A stretch of DNA of 64,000 nucleotides from NCBI GenBank assembly GCA_049602155.1, contig JBMYRH010000028.1, positions 7,007 to 71,006 on the forward strand, read 5' to 3'. The notes under the pieces are model-generated. The model did not search any database. It had not been told where the DNA came from and saw only the letters and a program-made list of their open reading frames with translations. The DNA comes from JBMYRH01 sp049602155 (GTDB taxonomy: Bacteria; Myxococcota_A; UBA9042; PHBI01; JBMYRH01). This document shows, one piece after another, positions 8,657-16,267 of this stretch. The number at the start of each line of letters is the position of its first letter. Position 1 is the first letter of the stretch. The translations under genes and the position numbers were made by a program.

Positions 8657-9594
8657 TCGGTGTCCTTGGGGAGGTGTTGCGGTTGGCGCAGCCCCAGGTG
8701 CCCTTTGCCGCGCGCCTCGGCCAGGTCGATCTGTCGCTGTCGCTCAGCGAAGCGCGCTTTGCGTTCGTCTGAGGTGTGACCATGGCAGTACGGGCAGGCG
8801 ACCCCCCTGACGAAGAGCGGGCTCGCCTTGTCGTCGTCGTCCAGAGGCAACCCACAGGCGCGGCATGCGTCGTAGCGCCCCGGCTCGAGGTCGTGGTTGA
8901 CGGTGACGCGCCGGTCAAAGACGTAGCAATCACCCTCCCACATGCTCTCGTCCTGAGGGACCTCCTCAAGGTACTTCAGGATGCCCCCTTCGAGGTGATA
9001 GACCTCCTCAAACCCCTCTTGGAGCATGTAGGACGAGGCCTTCTCACAGCGGATCCCTCCCGTGCAGAACATCGCGACTCGGGTCTTCGGGGTCAGGTCT
9101 TTTCGGTCCTTAAGCCACTGCGGGAACTCTTGAAAGGACTCGGTCTTGGGGTCGGTGGCGCCTTGAAAGGTGCCCATCTTGGTCTCGTAGGTGTTGCGTG
9201 TGTCGATGAGCAGGACGTCGGGCTGGCTGATGAGCGCGTTCCATTCGGTCGGCTTGACGTAGGTGCCGACGCGCTGGGTGGGGTCGACGCCTTCGACGCC
9301 GAGGGTGACGATCTCCTTCTTCAAGCGCACTTTGAGCCGCAAGAAGGGCGGGGAGTCCGCCCAGCTCTCCTTGTGTTTCAGTCCGGCGAGGCGCGGGTCG
9401 CGACGCAGTTCTGCGAGCACGAACCTCATGTTGTCCTCAGTGCCCGCGATGGTCCCGTTGATGCCCTCATGAGCGAGCAAGAGCGACCCTTGGATCCCAC
9501 GTTCGCGGCAGAGCGTGTCGAGCGGCCCTCTCAGCTCTCGAAAGTCCGGTAGCGAGACGAAGTGGTACAGGGCTACGATGAGGTGCTGTGTCAT
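8653..9594 (-). CDS. trhO: tRNA uridine(34) hydroxylase TrhO (YceA family)
   Basis: 313 residues, typical for the family. The N-terminal ferredoxin-like domain (about 1-95) contains GSLLLAHEGINGTIAG. The rhodanese domain (about 120-220) carries VLLIDTRNTYE and the active loop FCTGGIRCEKAS. A Cys-rich C-terminal segment has CRACGLPL and CPYCHG, which could bind zinc. TrhO catalyses O2-dependent hydroxylation of U34 in tRNA to 5-hydroxyuridine, the first step to cmo5U/mo5U wobble modification. A ribosome site GAGGAG lies just upstream of the ATG. It is first in a two-gene operon with the GST gene. Confidence 0.93.
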   Translation of the reverse strand: MTQHLIVALYHFVSLPDFRELRGPLDTLCRERGIQGSLLLAHEGINGTIAGTEDNMRFVLAELRRDPRLAGLKHKESWADSPPFLRLKVRLKKEIVTLGVEGVDPTQRVGTYVKPTEWNALISQPDVLLIDTRNTYETKMGTFQGATDPKTESFQEFPQWLKDRKDLTPKTRVAMFCTGGIRCEKASSYMLQEGFEEVYHLEGGILKYLEEVPQDESMWEGDCYVFDRRVTVNHDLEPGRYDACRACGLPLDDDDKASPLFVRGVACPYCHGHTSDERKARFAERQRQIDLAEARGKGHLGLRQPQHLPKDTE

Positions 9595-9714
9595 GTCTCC
9601 TCGTGACTCGTGGACACGGGGCTCAGTCTGCCCTCATTCGACGCATCCCGACAACGTCTTCAATGCCGACGACAGGTCCGGCGTCTCTCCGGCCCTCATC
9701 GATACTGAGTCGGG

Positions 9715-11307
9715 TCATTTCTCAATGACGAGGCTGTCGAGGGTCTGCGTCCCGTCCATGGAGTATGCCGTTATCTCCAAGCGCTTACCTTCGATCGCGA
9801 CGTGCACGTAGTTGCCGACATCGCCATGAACCGAGTGGGCCGTCCACCAGTCAGAGCCGTTTGTGTAGGGCGGCGCGCCAAAGGCCCCCGCGACGACGTA
9901 GACGACGCCCTCGTCGGGCGCGACGACTTCACCGTTATGCACGGGGTGGCTCCGTTCGTAGTTGTGGTCGTGACCAGAGAAGACGAGGTCGACCCCATAG
10001 GCCTCGAAGATGGGGACCCAGTGGGTACGGACCCTCTGGGTAGAGCCATGGTTGGTGCACGCGGAGTAGGCCGGGTGGTGCATCATCGCGAAGATCCAGT
10101 CGATGTTCGGATCGTCCTGGATGCTCGCCAGGTGCGCTTCAAGCCACGCGGTCTGGGCGACGACTGTGTCCTCAGTGTTCGAGTCGAGGCCAATGAAGTG
10201 GGCATTGCCATAGGTAAAGCCCCACGCATGCTCCACCATCTCGGGCTCGAGGCCGGACATGATCGGCAGTGCGAACTGCGCGTAATAGACGTTCGCGAAG
10301 ACCTCGTGGTTGCCCTGGACAGGCATCAAAGGCTTGGCGGCGAGCAGGGGCCCCATCGCGTCCATCCAGTCGGACCACTCAGGTTGAGTCCCTCCGTTGG
10401 ACATGTCCCCGTTGAAGAACCACATGTCGGCCGGCAGCGATAAGAACCCCGGCATATGCTCACGGATCTTATCTGTGCCGCCGCGGCTGTCGCCCGCCAT
10501 GACCAGCTCGAATGGGCTGTCGTCACCGGCCACCGGGCCGGTGGTGAAGGTCCCCATAGGGGAGAGATCTGGGGCGATGAACTCCCCGGTCTCGAGGTCA
10601 ACGCTCTCCCAGCTCCCGACGCGATATGCATAGGTCGTGTTGGGGCTCAGGCAGTCGAGCAAGACCGTCCAGGTCACCCAGTCGATCTCACCGAGCTCTT
10701 GGCCCAGGAGGCTCTCACGGTAACGCTCCCCGGTGCCCTCCCAGACGCCGGCCTCTGACCAGGCCATCTCAGCGTCTTCTCCCTCGCCGGTCACTTGGTC
10801 CATCGGAGCCAGCCAGACCCTGGGCACATAAGCGTCCAGGTCAGCCTCGGTGGTCGCCCACTGCAGCGCGATGGTCGTGGCGGGATCCCCTTGATAGGTC
10901 ATGTGCGTATTAAAGGGGACACGGTCAGCGTGCGTGTTCCATGTCACGGGCGCCGTCACGTTCACCCAGGTCGCTGAGGCGAGCTGATGTCCGCCGCATG
11001 GATCGGCTGGTTCGGTGGGGCCCGGGTCAATCGGGGGCTCGGAGGTCGCGTCCTCTGTCGGCTCTGAGGTGGCGTTGCCGTCACGGGTCGCGGGAGGGCG
11101 CACCTGCGTATCAGCCTCACGAGGCTCAGCGGGCTCGCCGGGCTCGCGGTCTTCTCGCTGCGGCGGGGGCTCGTCGGGGCGTGTGCGCTCGTTGTCATCG
11201 TCGAGGGAGGTTGGGTTCCTCTCGGAGGAGATGACCTTCTCTTCAACAGGGCACCCGGCCAGGCTGCCAACCATGAGGGTCGCGAGGACCCATCGACTCC
11301 AATGCAT
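9715..11307 (-). CDS. Purple acid phosphatase-like metallophosphoesterase lipoprotein
   Basis: 530 residues from the ATG at 11307, chosen because GAGG lies 6 bases upstream and the lipobox SLAGC (Cys19) then sits correctly; the frame extends to an ATG at 11334. An acidic/Pro-rich linker (about 20-100) leads to an N-terminal fibronectin-like domain (about 115-265) and a metallophosphoesterase domain. Metal motifs are MAGDSRGG, NGDMSNGG, GNHEVF, MMHHPAYS and GHDHNYERSHP, matching the five PAP blocks. The Tyr ligand giving the purple colour (GDxGxxY) is not conserved in MAGDSRGG, so the metal pair may differ. It is likely a surface or periplasmic phosphatase releasing phosphate from organic esters. 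Confidence 0.88.
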   Translation of the reverse strand: MHWSRWVLATLMVGSLAGCPVEEKVISSERNPTSLDDDNERTRPDEPPPQREDREPGEPAEPREADTQVRPPATRDGNATSEPTEDATSEPPIDPGPTEPADPCGGHQLASATWVNVTAPVTWNTHADRVPFNTHMTYQGDPATTIALQWATTEADLDAYVPRVWLAPMDQVTGEGEDAEMAWSEAGVWEGTGERYRESLLGQELGEIDWVTWTVLLDCLSPNTTYAYRVGSWESVDLETGEFIAPDLSPMGTFTTGPVAGDDSPFELVMAGDSRGGTDKIREHMPGFLSLPADMWFFNGDMSNGGTQPEWSDWMDAMGPLLAAKPLMPVQGNHEVFANVYYAQFALPIMSGLEPEMVEHAWGFTYGNAHFIGLDSNTEDTVVAQTAWLEAHLASIQDDPNIDWIFAMMHHPAYSACTNHGSTQRVRTHWVPIFEAYGVDLVFSGHDHNYERSHPVHNGEVVAPDEGVVYVVAGAFGAPPYTNGSDWWTAHSVHGDVGNYVHVAIEGKRLEITAYSMDGTQTLDSLVIEK

Positions 11308-11581
11308 CGTCTGCCTCACTGGGTGAACTGACACCTCATCATGAAGTCATCGTCCTAGAGTTTAAAGCCTTCAAGCTCTCGACGCATCGTGTCGGTCGCC
11401 TGGCGGCGGGCCCTGTCCCTGAACTTAGGGCGGATCCCGATCGACGCTCGCCCTTCAGAACAGTCTGGCTGTGCCTAAACTGCACCGATCCGCTTTGACA
11501 GCACGAAGGCGCCTCGACCGCGCTCTGCTGCAAAGGGCAGGGGGCCCAGGATTAGGATGACCAGCCCACACGGCGTCCCGC

Positions 11582-12391
11582 TCAGCTCGCCTCGATAGGT
11601 TGCTCGTCTGGGAGCGTGGCGCTCGCGCGGCGCTTCAGGGCGCGGGCGATACCCGTGGCCTGCTCGAGGTACGGTGCGACCATCTCCACGGGGGGGATCA
11701 GGGCGGACAGCTCTTCGGGTGACCAGCGGTCGCAGCATGGGCAGCTCGTGCAGCGGTGGGACCAGCTCATGTGGATCCCGACGGCCCCCCAGGCGGGGAG
11801 CAGCTTCGCCATGTCCGGCAGGTGTCGGAAGTTCGAGCGCGTGATCGTGGTGGTCACGTAGACCTTGGCGCCCAGAGATTGGGCATTCCTCATGCCGATG
11901 AGCGCCTGCTCAAAGCTGCCCTCGATGCGGGTAAGCCACTCGTGCAGGGGGGCGATGTGTCCGTGCACCCCGACTGCGAAGACATCGACGCCGGCCTTCA
12001 CGAGCTGCCGTGCATACTTTTTGTACGAGAGCATGCGGCCATTGGTCTGGACGACGATGGTCTGAGCCCCAGCGTTCTTGGCCGCTTCGACCCACTCGGG
12101 GAGCTCAGGGCGCAGGGTCACCTCTCCGCCAGCGAACACCACGACGCGCTTATCGACGTCCGCGAGGTCTGCGAGTACGTCCTCTGAGGAGCGCTCGCCA
12201 TCCAGGACGGACAGGTCTCCCTGACAGCAGAATCGGCACGCGTTATTACATGCTGTTCCGCTTCGAATGAGCTGTGCGTTTTTTAGGCCCAGGACCACGA
12301 TCGTTCTCGCTCCGTGTTGGGGGCAGCCTATCAGCGTGTGTCTCGCGGCGACAACATCAACAGGCGAAGGAGTGCTCCGCGCACTTTCCAT
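11582..12391 (-). CDS. Radical SAM protein
   Basis: 269 residues. CNNACRFC (Cys48, 52, 55) is the canonical CX3CX2C cluster motif for a SAM-bound 4Fe-4S centre, followed by a fourth Cys56. FAGGEVTLRPELPEW is the GGEP-type SAM-binding block, and VVQTNGRMLS follows as in the partial TIM barrel. Near the C-terminus CTSCPCCDRW could bind an auxiliary cluster. The ~45 residues before the cluster and the start codon are uncertain; later starts are possible. It is 12 bp downstream of the lipoprotein methyltransferase gene, so the two are likely co-transcribed. The reaction is not identifiable. Confidence 0.8.
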   Translation of the reverse strand: MESARSTPSPVDVVAARHTLIGCPQHGARTIVVLGLKNAQLIRSGTACNNACRFCCQGDLSVLDGERSSEDVLADLADVDKRVVVFAGGEVTLRPELPEWVEAAKNAGAQTIVVQTNGRMLSYKKYARQLVKAGVDVFAVGVHGHIAPLHEWLTRIEGSFEQALIGMRNAQSLGAKVYVTTTITRSNFRHLPDMAKLLPAWGAVGIHMSWSHRCTSCPCCDRWSPEELSALIPPVEMVAPYLEQATGIARALKRRASATLPDEQPIEAS

Positions 12392-12403
12392 CGACGACGT
12401 GTC

Positions 12404-13129
12404 TCAGCGTTGAAAGACCATAAGGTAGTTCTCGTCGAGGAAGGGCGCTGGGGGATCCGGCAGCCGGGTGAAACCAGCGGCCTCGATCTCGGCCGCGAAG
12501 ACCGCTTGGTTTGCCCGGACGTGCTCCATCAGGAAGGGGCGCGTTTTACCAGGGATGCGGTGGTAGTCGACCACCACGAAGCGTCCGTCGGGCTTGAGGG
12601 CTTGGCGCATGGTCGCGAGTATCTGCGCCGTGTCCTCGAAGTGATGGTAGGTGTCGCAGGTGAAGATGAGATCGACACCCCCTGCCGGTAACCTCACGTC
12701 TGCGCGCTCCCCCAGCTGAGAGGTGACGTTGGTCAAACCCGCCGCGTCCGCCCGCGCTTGGATGTGCGCGACGAAGGCGGGGGAGATGTCCACCGCGATG
12801 ACCCGCCCCTCCGAGCCGACGGCCTGCGACAGGTAGGCGACGAAGAGCCCCGTGCCGGCGCCGACATCTGCGACGACCTGGCCGGGCTCAAGCCCAAGCA
12901 CCTCGACAATGGCCTCTCGGGCTCGGTAGACCTCGCGGCTTTCACCCTCGAAGCGCTGGCTCCATGCGTCGATGTCCAAGGTCGCCTTACGAAAGGGCGC
13001 ATTGAGGCGCGCAGGTGCCCCGACCGCCCCGGCAGTGTGCGCCGTGGGCACCGCAGCCTCGGGTGTGAGGGCGCCAGTTGAGCCGCAGCCTGAGGTGAGG
13101 AATATGCCGATCAGCAGGAGATGTTTCAT
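12404..13129 (-). CDS. Lipoprotein with class I SAM-dependent methyltransferase domain
   Basis: 241 residues from the ATG at 13129. This start places MKHLLLIGIFLTSGC, a short lipoprotein signal with Cys15, at the N-terminus; the open frame continues upstream to 13237. The Rossmann methyltransferase domain covers about 55-205: motif I VVADVGAGTGLFVAYL, acidic loop VIAVDISPAFV, motif IV DLIFTCDTYHHF, and VVVDYHR. The fold is intact, yet the signal predicts export, where SAM is not normally available. Either the start or signal is read wrongly, or the domain is exported and no longer uses SAM. Followed at 12 bp by the radical SAM gene. Confidence 0.75.
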   Translation of the reverse strand: MKHLLLIGIFLTSGCGSTGALTPEAAVPTAHTAGAVGAPARLNAPFRKATLDIDAWSQRFEGESREVYRAREAIVEVLGLEPGQVVADVGAGTGLFVAYLSQAVGSEGRVIAVDISPAFVAHIQARADAAGLTNVTSQLGERADVRLPAGGVDLIFTCDTYHHFEDTAQILATMRQALKPDGRFVVVDYHRIPGKTRPFLMEHVRANQAVFAAEIEAAGFTRLPDPPAPFLDENYLMVFQR

Positions 13130-13409
13130 ACCCCGGGAGAGTGCCGGAAAGGCTGCCTGTGAGCCAGCGCTCTTCGTGAGTGCCATACCGGTCAGGGGCG
13201 TCACCTGCCCTTTCGAGGACACGCAGCGGACCTTCACCCTGGGCGTGTGACCGTGTGAGCTCGCGCGGTCTGGTGGGGCTTAGAGTCACCAGCAGCACGG
13301 CCTGGGCGATCTCGTCTGCACCGATCTGCACGAAAACAAACGGGTGTTAGGTTTTGGCATGGGTGTTGCTTAAAGGGTCGGCAACATTCACGACCTGGAG
13401 ACCCTCACA

Positions 13410-13502
13410 ATGAAGAAGCACCTCACCATCATCATGTGGCTCGCCATGACCCTCGCATTTCAGGGTTGCATCTACCTCGACTTGAACGACGCGATGTACT
13501 AG
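13410..13502 (+). CDS. Micro-lipoprotein of 30 residues
   Basis: The ATG at 13410 follows a GGAG ribosome site (13397-13400, 9 bases of spacing) and reads MKKHLTIIMWLAMTLAFQGC then IYLDLNDAMY and TAG. It has the basic n-region, hydrophobic core and lipobox (AFQGC) of a lipoprotein signal, leaving a mature acylated peptide of only 11 residues. Small lipoproteins of this kind include entericidins and colicin-lysis-like peptides, but there is no homology-level match I can claim. It is convergent to the RuvC-fold gene. It could alternatively be the remnant of a longer lipoprotein gene. Confidence 0.6.
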   Translation: MKKHLTIIMWLAMTLAFQGCIYLDLNDAMY

Positions 13503-13524
13503 GCGGCGGTGAACTGGGCCACGC

Positions 13525-14013
13525 TCAGAGCGGGTTTGTGTCCAGCCAGCCTAGGGTCAAGACGGCCCAGAGCCCGATGAGGATCGCCTCGGCCGCGTCA
13601 TGCCGCAGGGAGGTCGGTCCCTTGAGCTCCGACCAACGGATCACCTTGCGCGCTAAGACCTCGGCTTCGGCTTTGGCCTTCACGCCGCTGCGGCGCTTCC
13701 TCGGGATCAGGAGTGTAGAGCGCCACTGCTCGGGGCTGACCCAGTCAAAACCCGCGCCGCGATGCAGCGCCGCCCCCTCCCACATCTCGCCCATGCGCCG
13801 GTCGCCTTCAACGACGACCCAGGCGAGTGTGTCTAGGGGCTTGATGACCCCCGAGATCCCGCGCTTCAGGCGGTTCATCGAGCCAAAATTGGTCGAGCGA
13901 TAGCTCAGGAGTCTCCCACGGCTGTCGTAGAGCGCGACGCCGGCGCGGAGGCCCAAGTCGACGGCCAGCAAGGTCGATCGGTCTGACGGGGGAGGTGTGG
14001 CGCTCGGCAGCAT
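13525..14013 (-). CDS. RuvC/RNase H-fold protein, putative nuclease
   Basis: 162 residues from the ATG at 14013, which has AGGAG about 10 bases upstream; the frame continues to 14184 but that part is Pro/Arg-rich and unlikely to be translated. LLAVDLGLRAGVALYDSRG is the first RNase H-fold strand pair with the catalytic-type Asp; WVVVEGDRRMGEMW supplies a Glu on the fourth strand; and LRHDAAEAILIGLWAVL near the C-terminus has the Asp of the final helix, as in RuvC resolvases. The acidic residues needed for two-metal cleavage therefore look present. It may be a Holliday-junction-type nuclease or a structural relative; no gene name is justified. Confidence 0.65.
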   Translation of the reverse strand: MLPSATPPPSDRSTLLAVDLGLRAGVALYDSRGRLLSYRSTNFGSMNRLKRGISGVIKPLDTLAWVVVEGDRRMGEMWEGAALHRGAGFDWVSPEQWRSTLLIPRKRRSGVKAKAEAEVLARKVIRWSELKGPTSLRHDAAEAILIGLWAVLTLGWLDTNPL

Positions 14014-14117
14014 AGGGTGAGCTCTCCTCTCCGTTCGATGCACAGCGTTCACCTTCAGGGTACTCCACTTTGAGGGTGCGGTGGAGGGGGCCGGCACAGT
14101 CAGGGCTGAAGAGAGCG

Positions 14118-14792
14118 TCAATCGAGCCACTTGTGGACGCCACCGTGGGAGCGACAGGCACCTCGTATCGAGTCCGCACACCATAGCGTACCGTCGTGGC
14201 AGCGCGCCATGGGCTTACCTCCGCTGCGGCATGAACGCTGGACGCCCATACCACTCCCATCTGCCGTCATGGCCGAATCCTCGGAGAGGGCCACCGCCGC
14301 AGCCCCTGCGCAGAGCAATCCGCCGACGACCAGCCCTGCGACCCCTGGACCGTGGACGCCGAAGCACCCCAGAGCGCCGCCAGAGCTTTCTGGGATGCGC
14401 TTACCAATCGAGCGGTAGTGTTCCCTGCATTCAGCGGTCTTCGTAAGCCCATACACCCCTGACGTGATCGCCGCTGCGCCAATCGCCCCTCCGGTGACCA
14501 AGGGGAGGGCGATCAGCGTAGCGTCTCCAGACTCAGAGAATAGGGCCGCTGCGAGGCCACCCACGAGTCCAGCGCCAATACCGAGCGCGAGGTCGGTTCC
14601 AGCGGCATTGCTGTGGGTTGTGCATGGCTTGTCCGGGCGCATTTTGTCCAATGGCTTGACGCTCATATAGGCACACCCTTGGAGGGTGATTAGCGCCGCT
14701 AATCCGACGGCGAGCAGGTGTGTCTGACGACGATTAGGGCCCTTGCTGGGCGGTCGCTCACTGTCTTGTGAATGTCGTGTGGCATCCGACAT
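14118..14792 (-). CDS. Glycine-zipper lipoprotein with C-terminal DUF3761-like motif
   Basis: 224 residues from the ATG at 14792, which shares its last base with the stop of the upstream gene (overlap TAATG), so the pair is translationally coupled. A long n-region ends in a lipobox TLQGC (Cys40). Three Gly/Ala-rich hydrophobic stretches follow (GIGAGLVGGLAAALF, TGGAIGAAAITSG, VAGLVVGGLLCAGAAA), resembling glycine-zipper or membrane-inserting segments. The last 30 residues, CHDGTLWCADSIRGACRSHGGVHKWL, match the CxDGxxxx...GACSxHGGVxxWL pattern of DUF3761. The function is unknown; envelope location is likely. Confidence 0.7.
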   Translation of the reverse strand: MSDATRHSQDSERPPSKGPNRRQTHLLAVGLAALITLQGCAYMSVKPLDKMRPDKPCTTHSNAAGTDLALGIGAGLVGGLAAALFSESGDATLIALPLVTGGAIGAAAITSGVYGLTKTAECREHYRSIGKRIPESSGGALGCFGVHGPGVAGLVVGGLLCAGAAAVALSEDSAMTADGSGMGVQRSCRSGGKPMARCHDGTLWCADSIRGACRSHGGVHKWLD

Positions 14793-15961
14793 TAGGTCCC
14801 CCAGTTGTAGGTGACGTCCAGCCAGGGCAGGACCGGGATGTCTAGGCCGTGGACGCGCACGAGCCCCAAGTCCACGCCCCACTCCTTGCCGGCGAAGGTC
14901 CCCACGAAGCGCAGCGCTGCGGTGTTCACCAGCCCGGCCAGCGAGTCGAAGTCCTGGGCGAGCAGGCTCGGGATGACCCAATGCTCAGTGACGAGCGCTA
15001 AGCCGGGTGAGACGCGAAAGTTGCCCGCGAGCACCAAAACAGGGTCATAAAAGAGGTCGTTGTCCTGATAGACGAAGGGCATCCCGACCGAGAATGAGCC
15101 GTGAAAGTGTTCACTGCCCCACGTCAGCGTCGTGAAGGCGATCCCTCCACCGCCAAAGACGTCCGCGTCTGCGATGAGTGTGGGGGGGACGAGCACGCCG
15201 TAGACGCCCGCCGCCCAGTGGAGGTTGTCTGCGATCTGTAACCCAGCCTTCATCCCCATCACGAGGTTGAAGCCCTCCTCCATGAACCAGGTCGGGATGA
15301 CGCCACCCACCAAGAGCGTGACATCATCGTGGACTGCGAAGGCGACCTCGGAGAGGCCGAGCTGCTTTTGTGAGAAGTAGCCTTCGCCGACATCGAGGGT
15401 GTACGCGGATGGGGCGAAGAGGTACCTCGTGCGGTTCGGGTCTGGCCGCCAAGTTTTGCGATCGTGGCGGTCCTCGATGTCATGGCCATGTCGATTTGCG
15501 CGGGGTGCGCGGGGTGCGCTGTTGACGTGGTAACTCGTTGGGGGCCGCGGGTGACGGATCTGATGGATGGGGGGAGGGGCGTCGCCCTGTGGCCAGGTCT
15601 CCACGCTGATGACCTCTGACACCGGGACGCTCAATAAGCGCCCGGCGCCAACTCGCATCAGGACCGCGTAGGGGCTCATCTCAAGGAGCTTGCCTTCGCT
15701 GATTCGACCGTCCCGATGAGTCACTCGGACCATTCGGTCCTTTGGGGCCTGAGGCGGCGTCGCGGATGGGCTCGGCGTTGGCTGCGCCTTAGCAGCGGGC
15801 AAGGGCACATCGCGACGCAGCTCGCCCGGGTGCGGAGGGGAGACCTCTGCAGGTGCGGCCGGCTCTGTAGGCGGTGATACCTCGACCTCTTGAGCCGAGC
15901 TTGATGTCGCGACGAGGAGCAGCGTGCAGAGCGTCAGTCGTGTGTAGTGTGCGCGAATCAT
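14792..15961 (-). CDS. Exported protein with predicted beta-rich C-terminal domain
   Basis: 389 residues from the ATG at 15961, preceded by AGGGG at 9 bases; it starts MIRAHYTRLTLCTLLLVATSSSAQ, a Sec signal cleaved after SSSA. A Pro/Thr-rich segment is followed by a small domain at about 75-120 (VRVTHRDGRISEGKLLEMSPYAVLMRV) like Sm-fold or SH3-like modules that appear in outer-membrane-associated proteins of this group. Residues 180-389 alternate hydrophobic and polar with many aromatic and Gly residues and end in WLDVTYNWGT, as expected for an outer-membrane barrel. Function is unknown. First gene of the pair with the DUF3761-like lipoprotein. Confidence 0.65.
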   Translation of the reverse strand: MIRAHYTRLTLCTLLLVATSSSAQEVEVSPPTEPAAPAEVSPPHPGELRRDVPLPAAKAQPTPSPSATPPQAPKDRMVRVTHRDGRISEGKLLEMSPYAVLMRVGAGRLLSVPVSEVISVETWPQGDAPPPIHQIRHPRPPTSYHVNSAPRAPRANRHGHDIEDRHDRKTWRPDPNRTRYLFAPSAYTLDVGEGYFSQKQLGLSEVAFAVHDDVTLLVGGVIPTWFMEEGFNLVMGMKAGLQIADNLHWAAGVYGVLVPPTLIADADVFGGGGIAFTTLTWGSEHFHGSFSVGMPFVYQDNDLFYDPVLVLAGNFRVSPGLALVTEHWVIPSLLAQDFDSLAGLVNTAALRFVGTFAGKEWGVDLGLVRVHGLDIPVLPWLDVTYNWGT

Positions 15962-16267
15962 AATGGCGAGCCCCTGGATGATCGGGTCGAACAGCGGGGG
16001 CATCGTTGGGTTAGGCTCCCCGCATGGGGGGAGACAGCAAGCGACATGCCAAGCGCGCTGCCGTCGCATCAAACCCTTGCCATGCGTGGTGATCGTACCC
16101 ATCAGCGGGGTGCCATCGGAGGCGCGCTGTGACTCCGGCTGTACAGCGGTCTGCACGGTCGGTGTGAATCAGGGTTCACGAGTTCCCGTCTGTGGGGTGA
16201 GACTCAACGTGGCCGCCCTTCGCGCACTGTGGCACCCTCCAGCGGTCCTGACTCAGGAGGACAGCCC
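15962..16267. other. Divergent intergenic region
   Basis: This 306-bp stretch separates two divergent exported-protein genes and must hold both promoters. The only firm element is the AGGAGG ribosome site at 16255-16260 for the rightward gene. I see no convincing operator palindrome. Confidence 0.4.
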
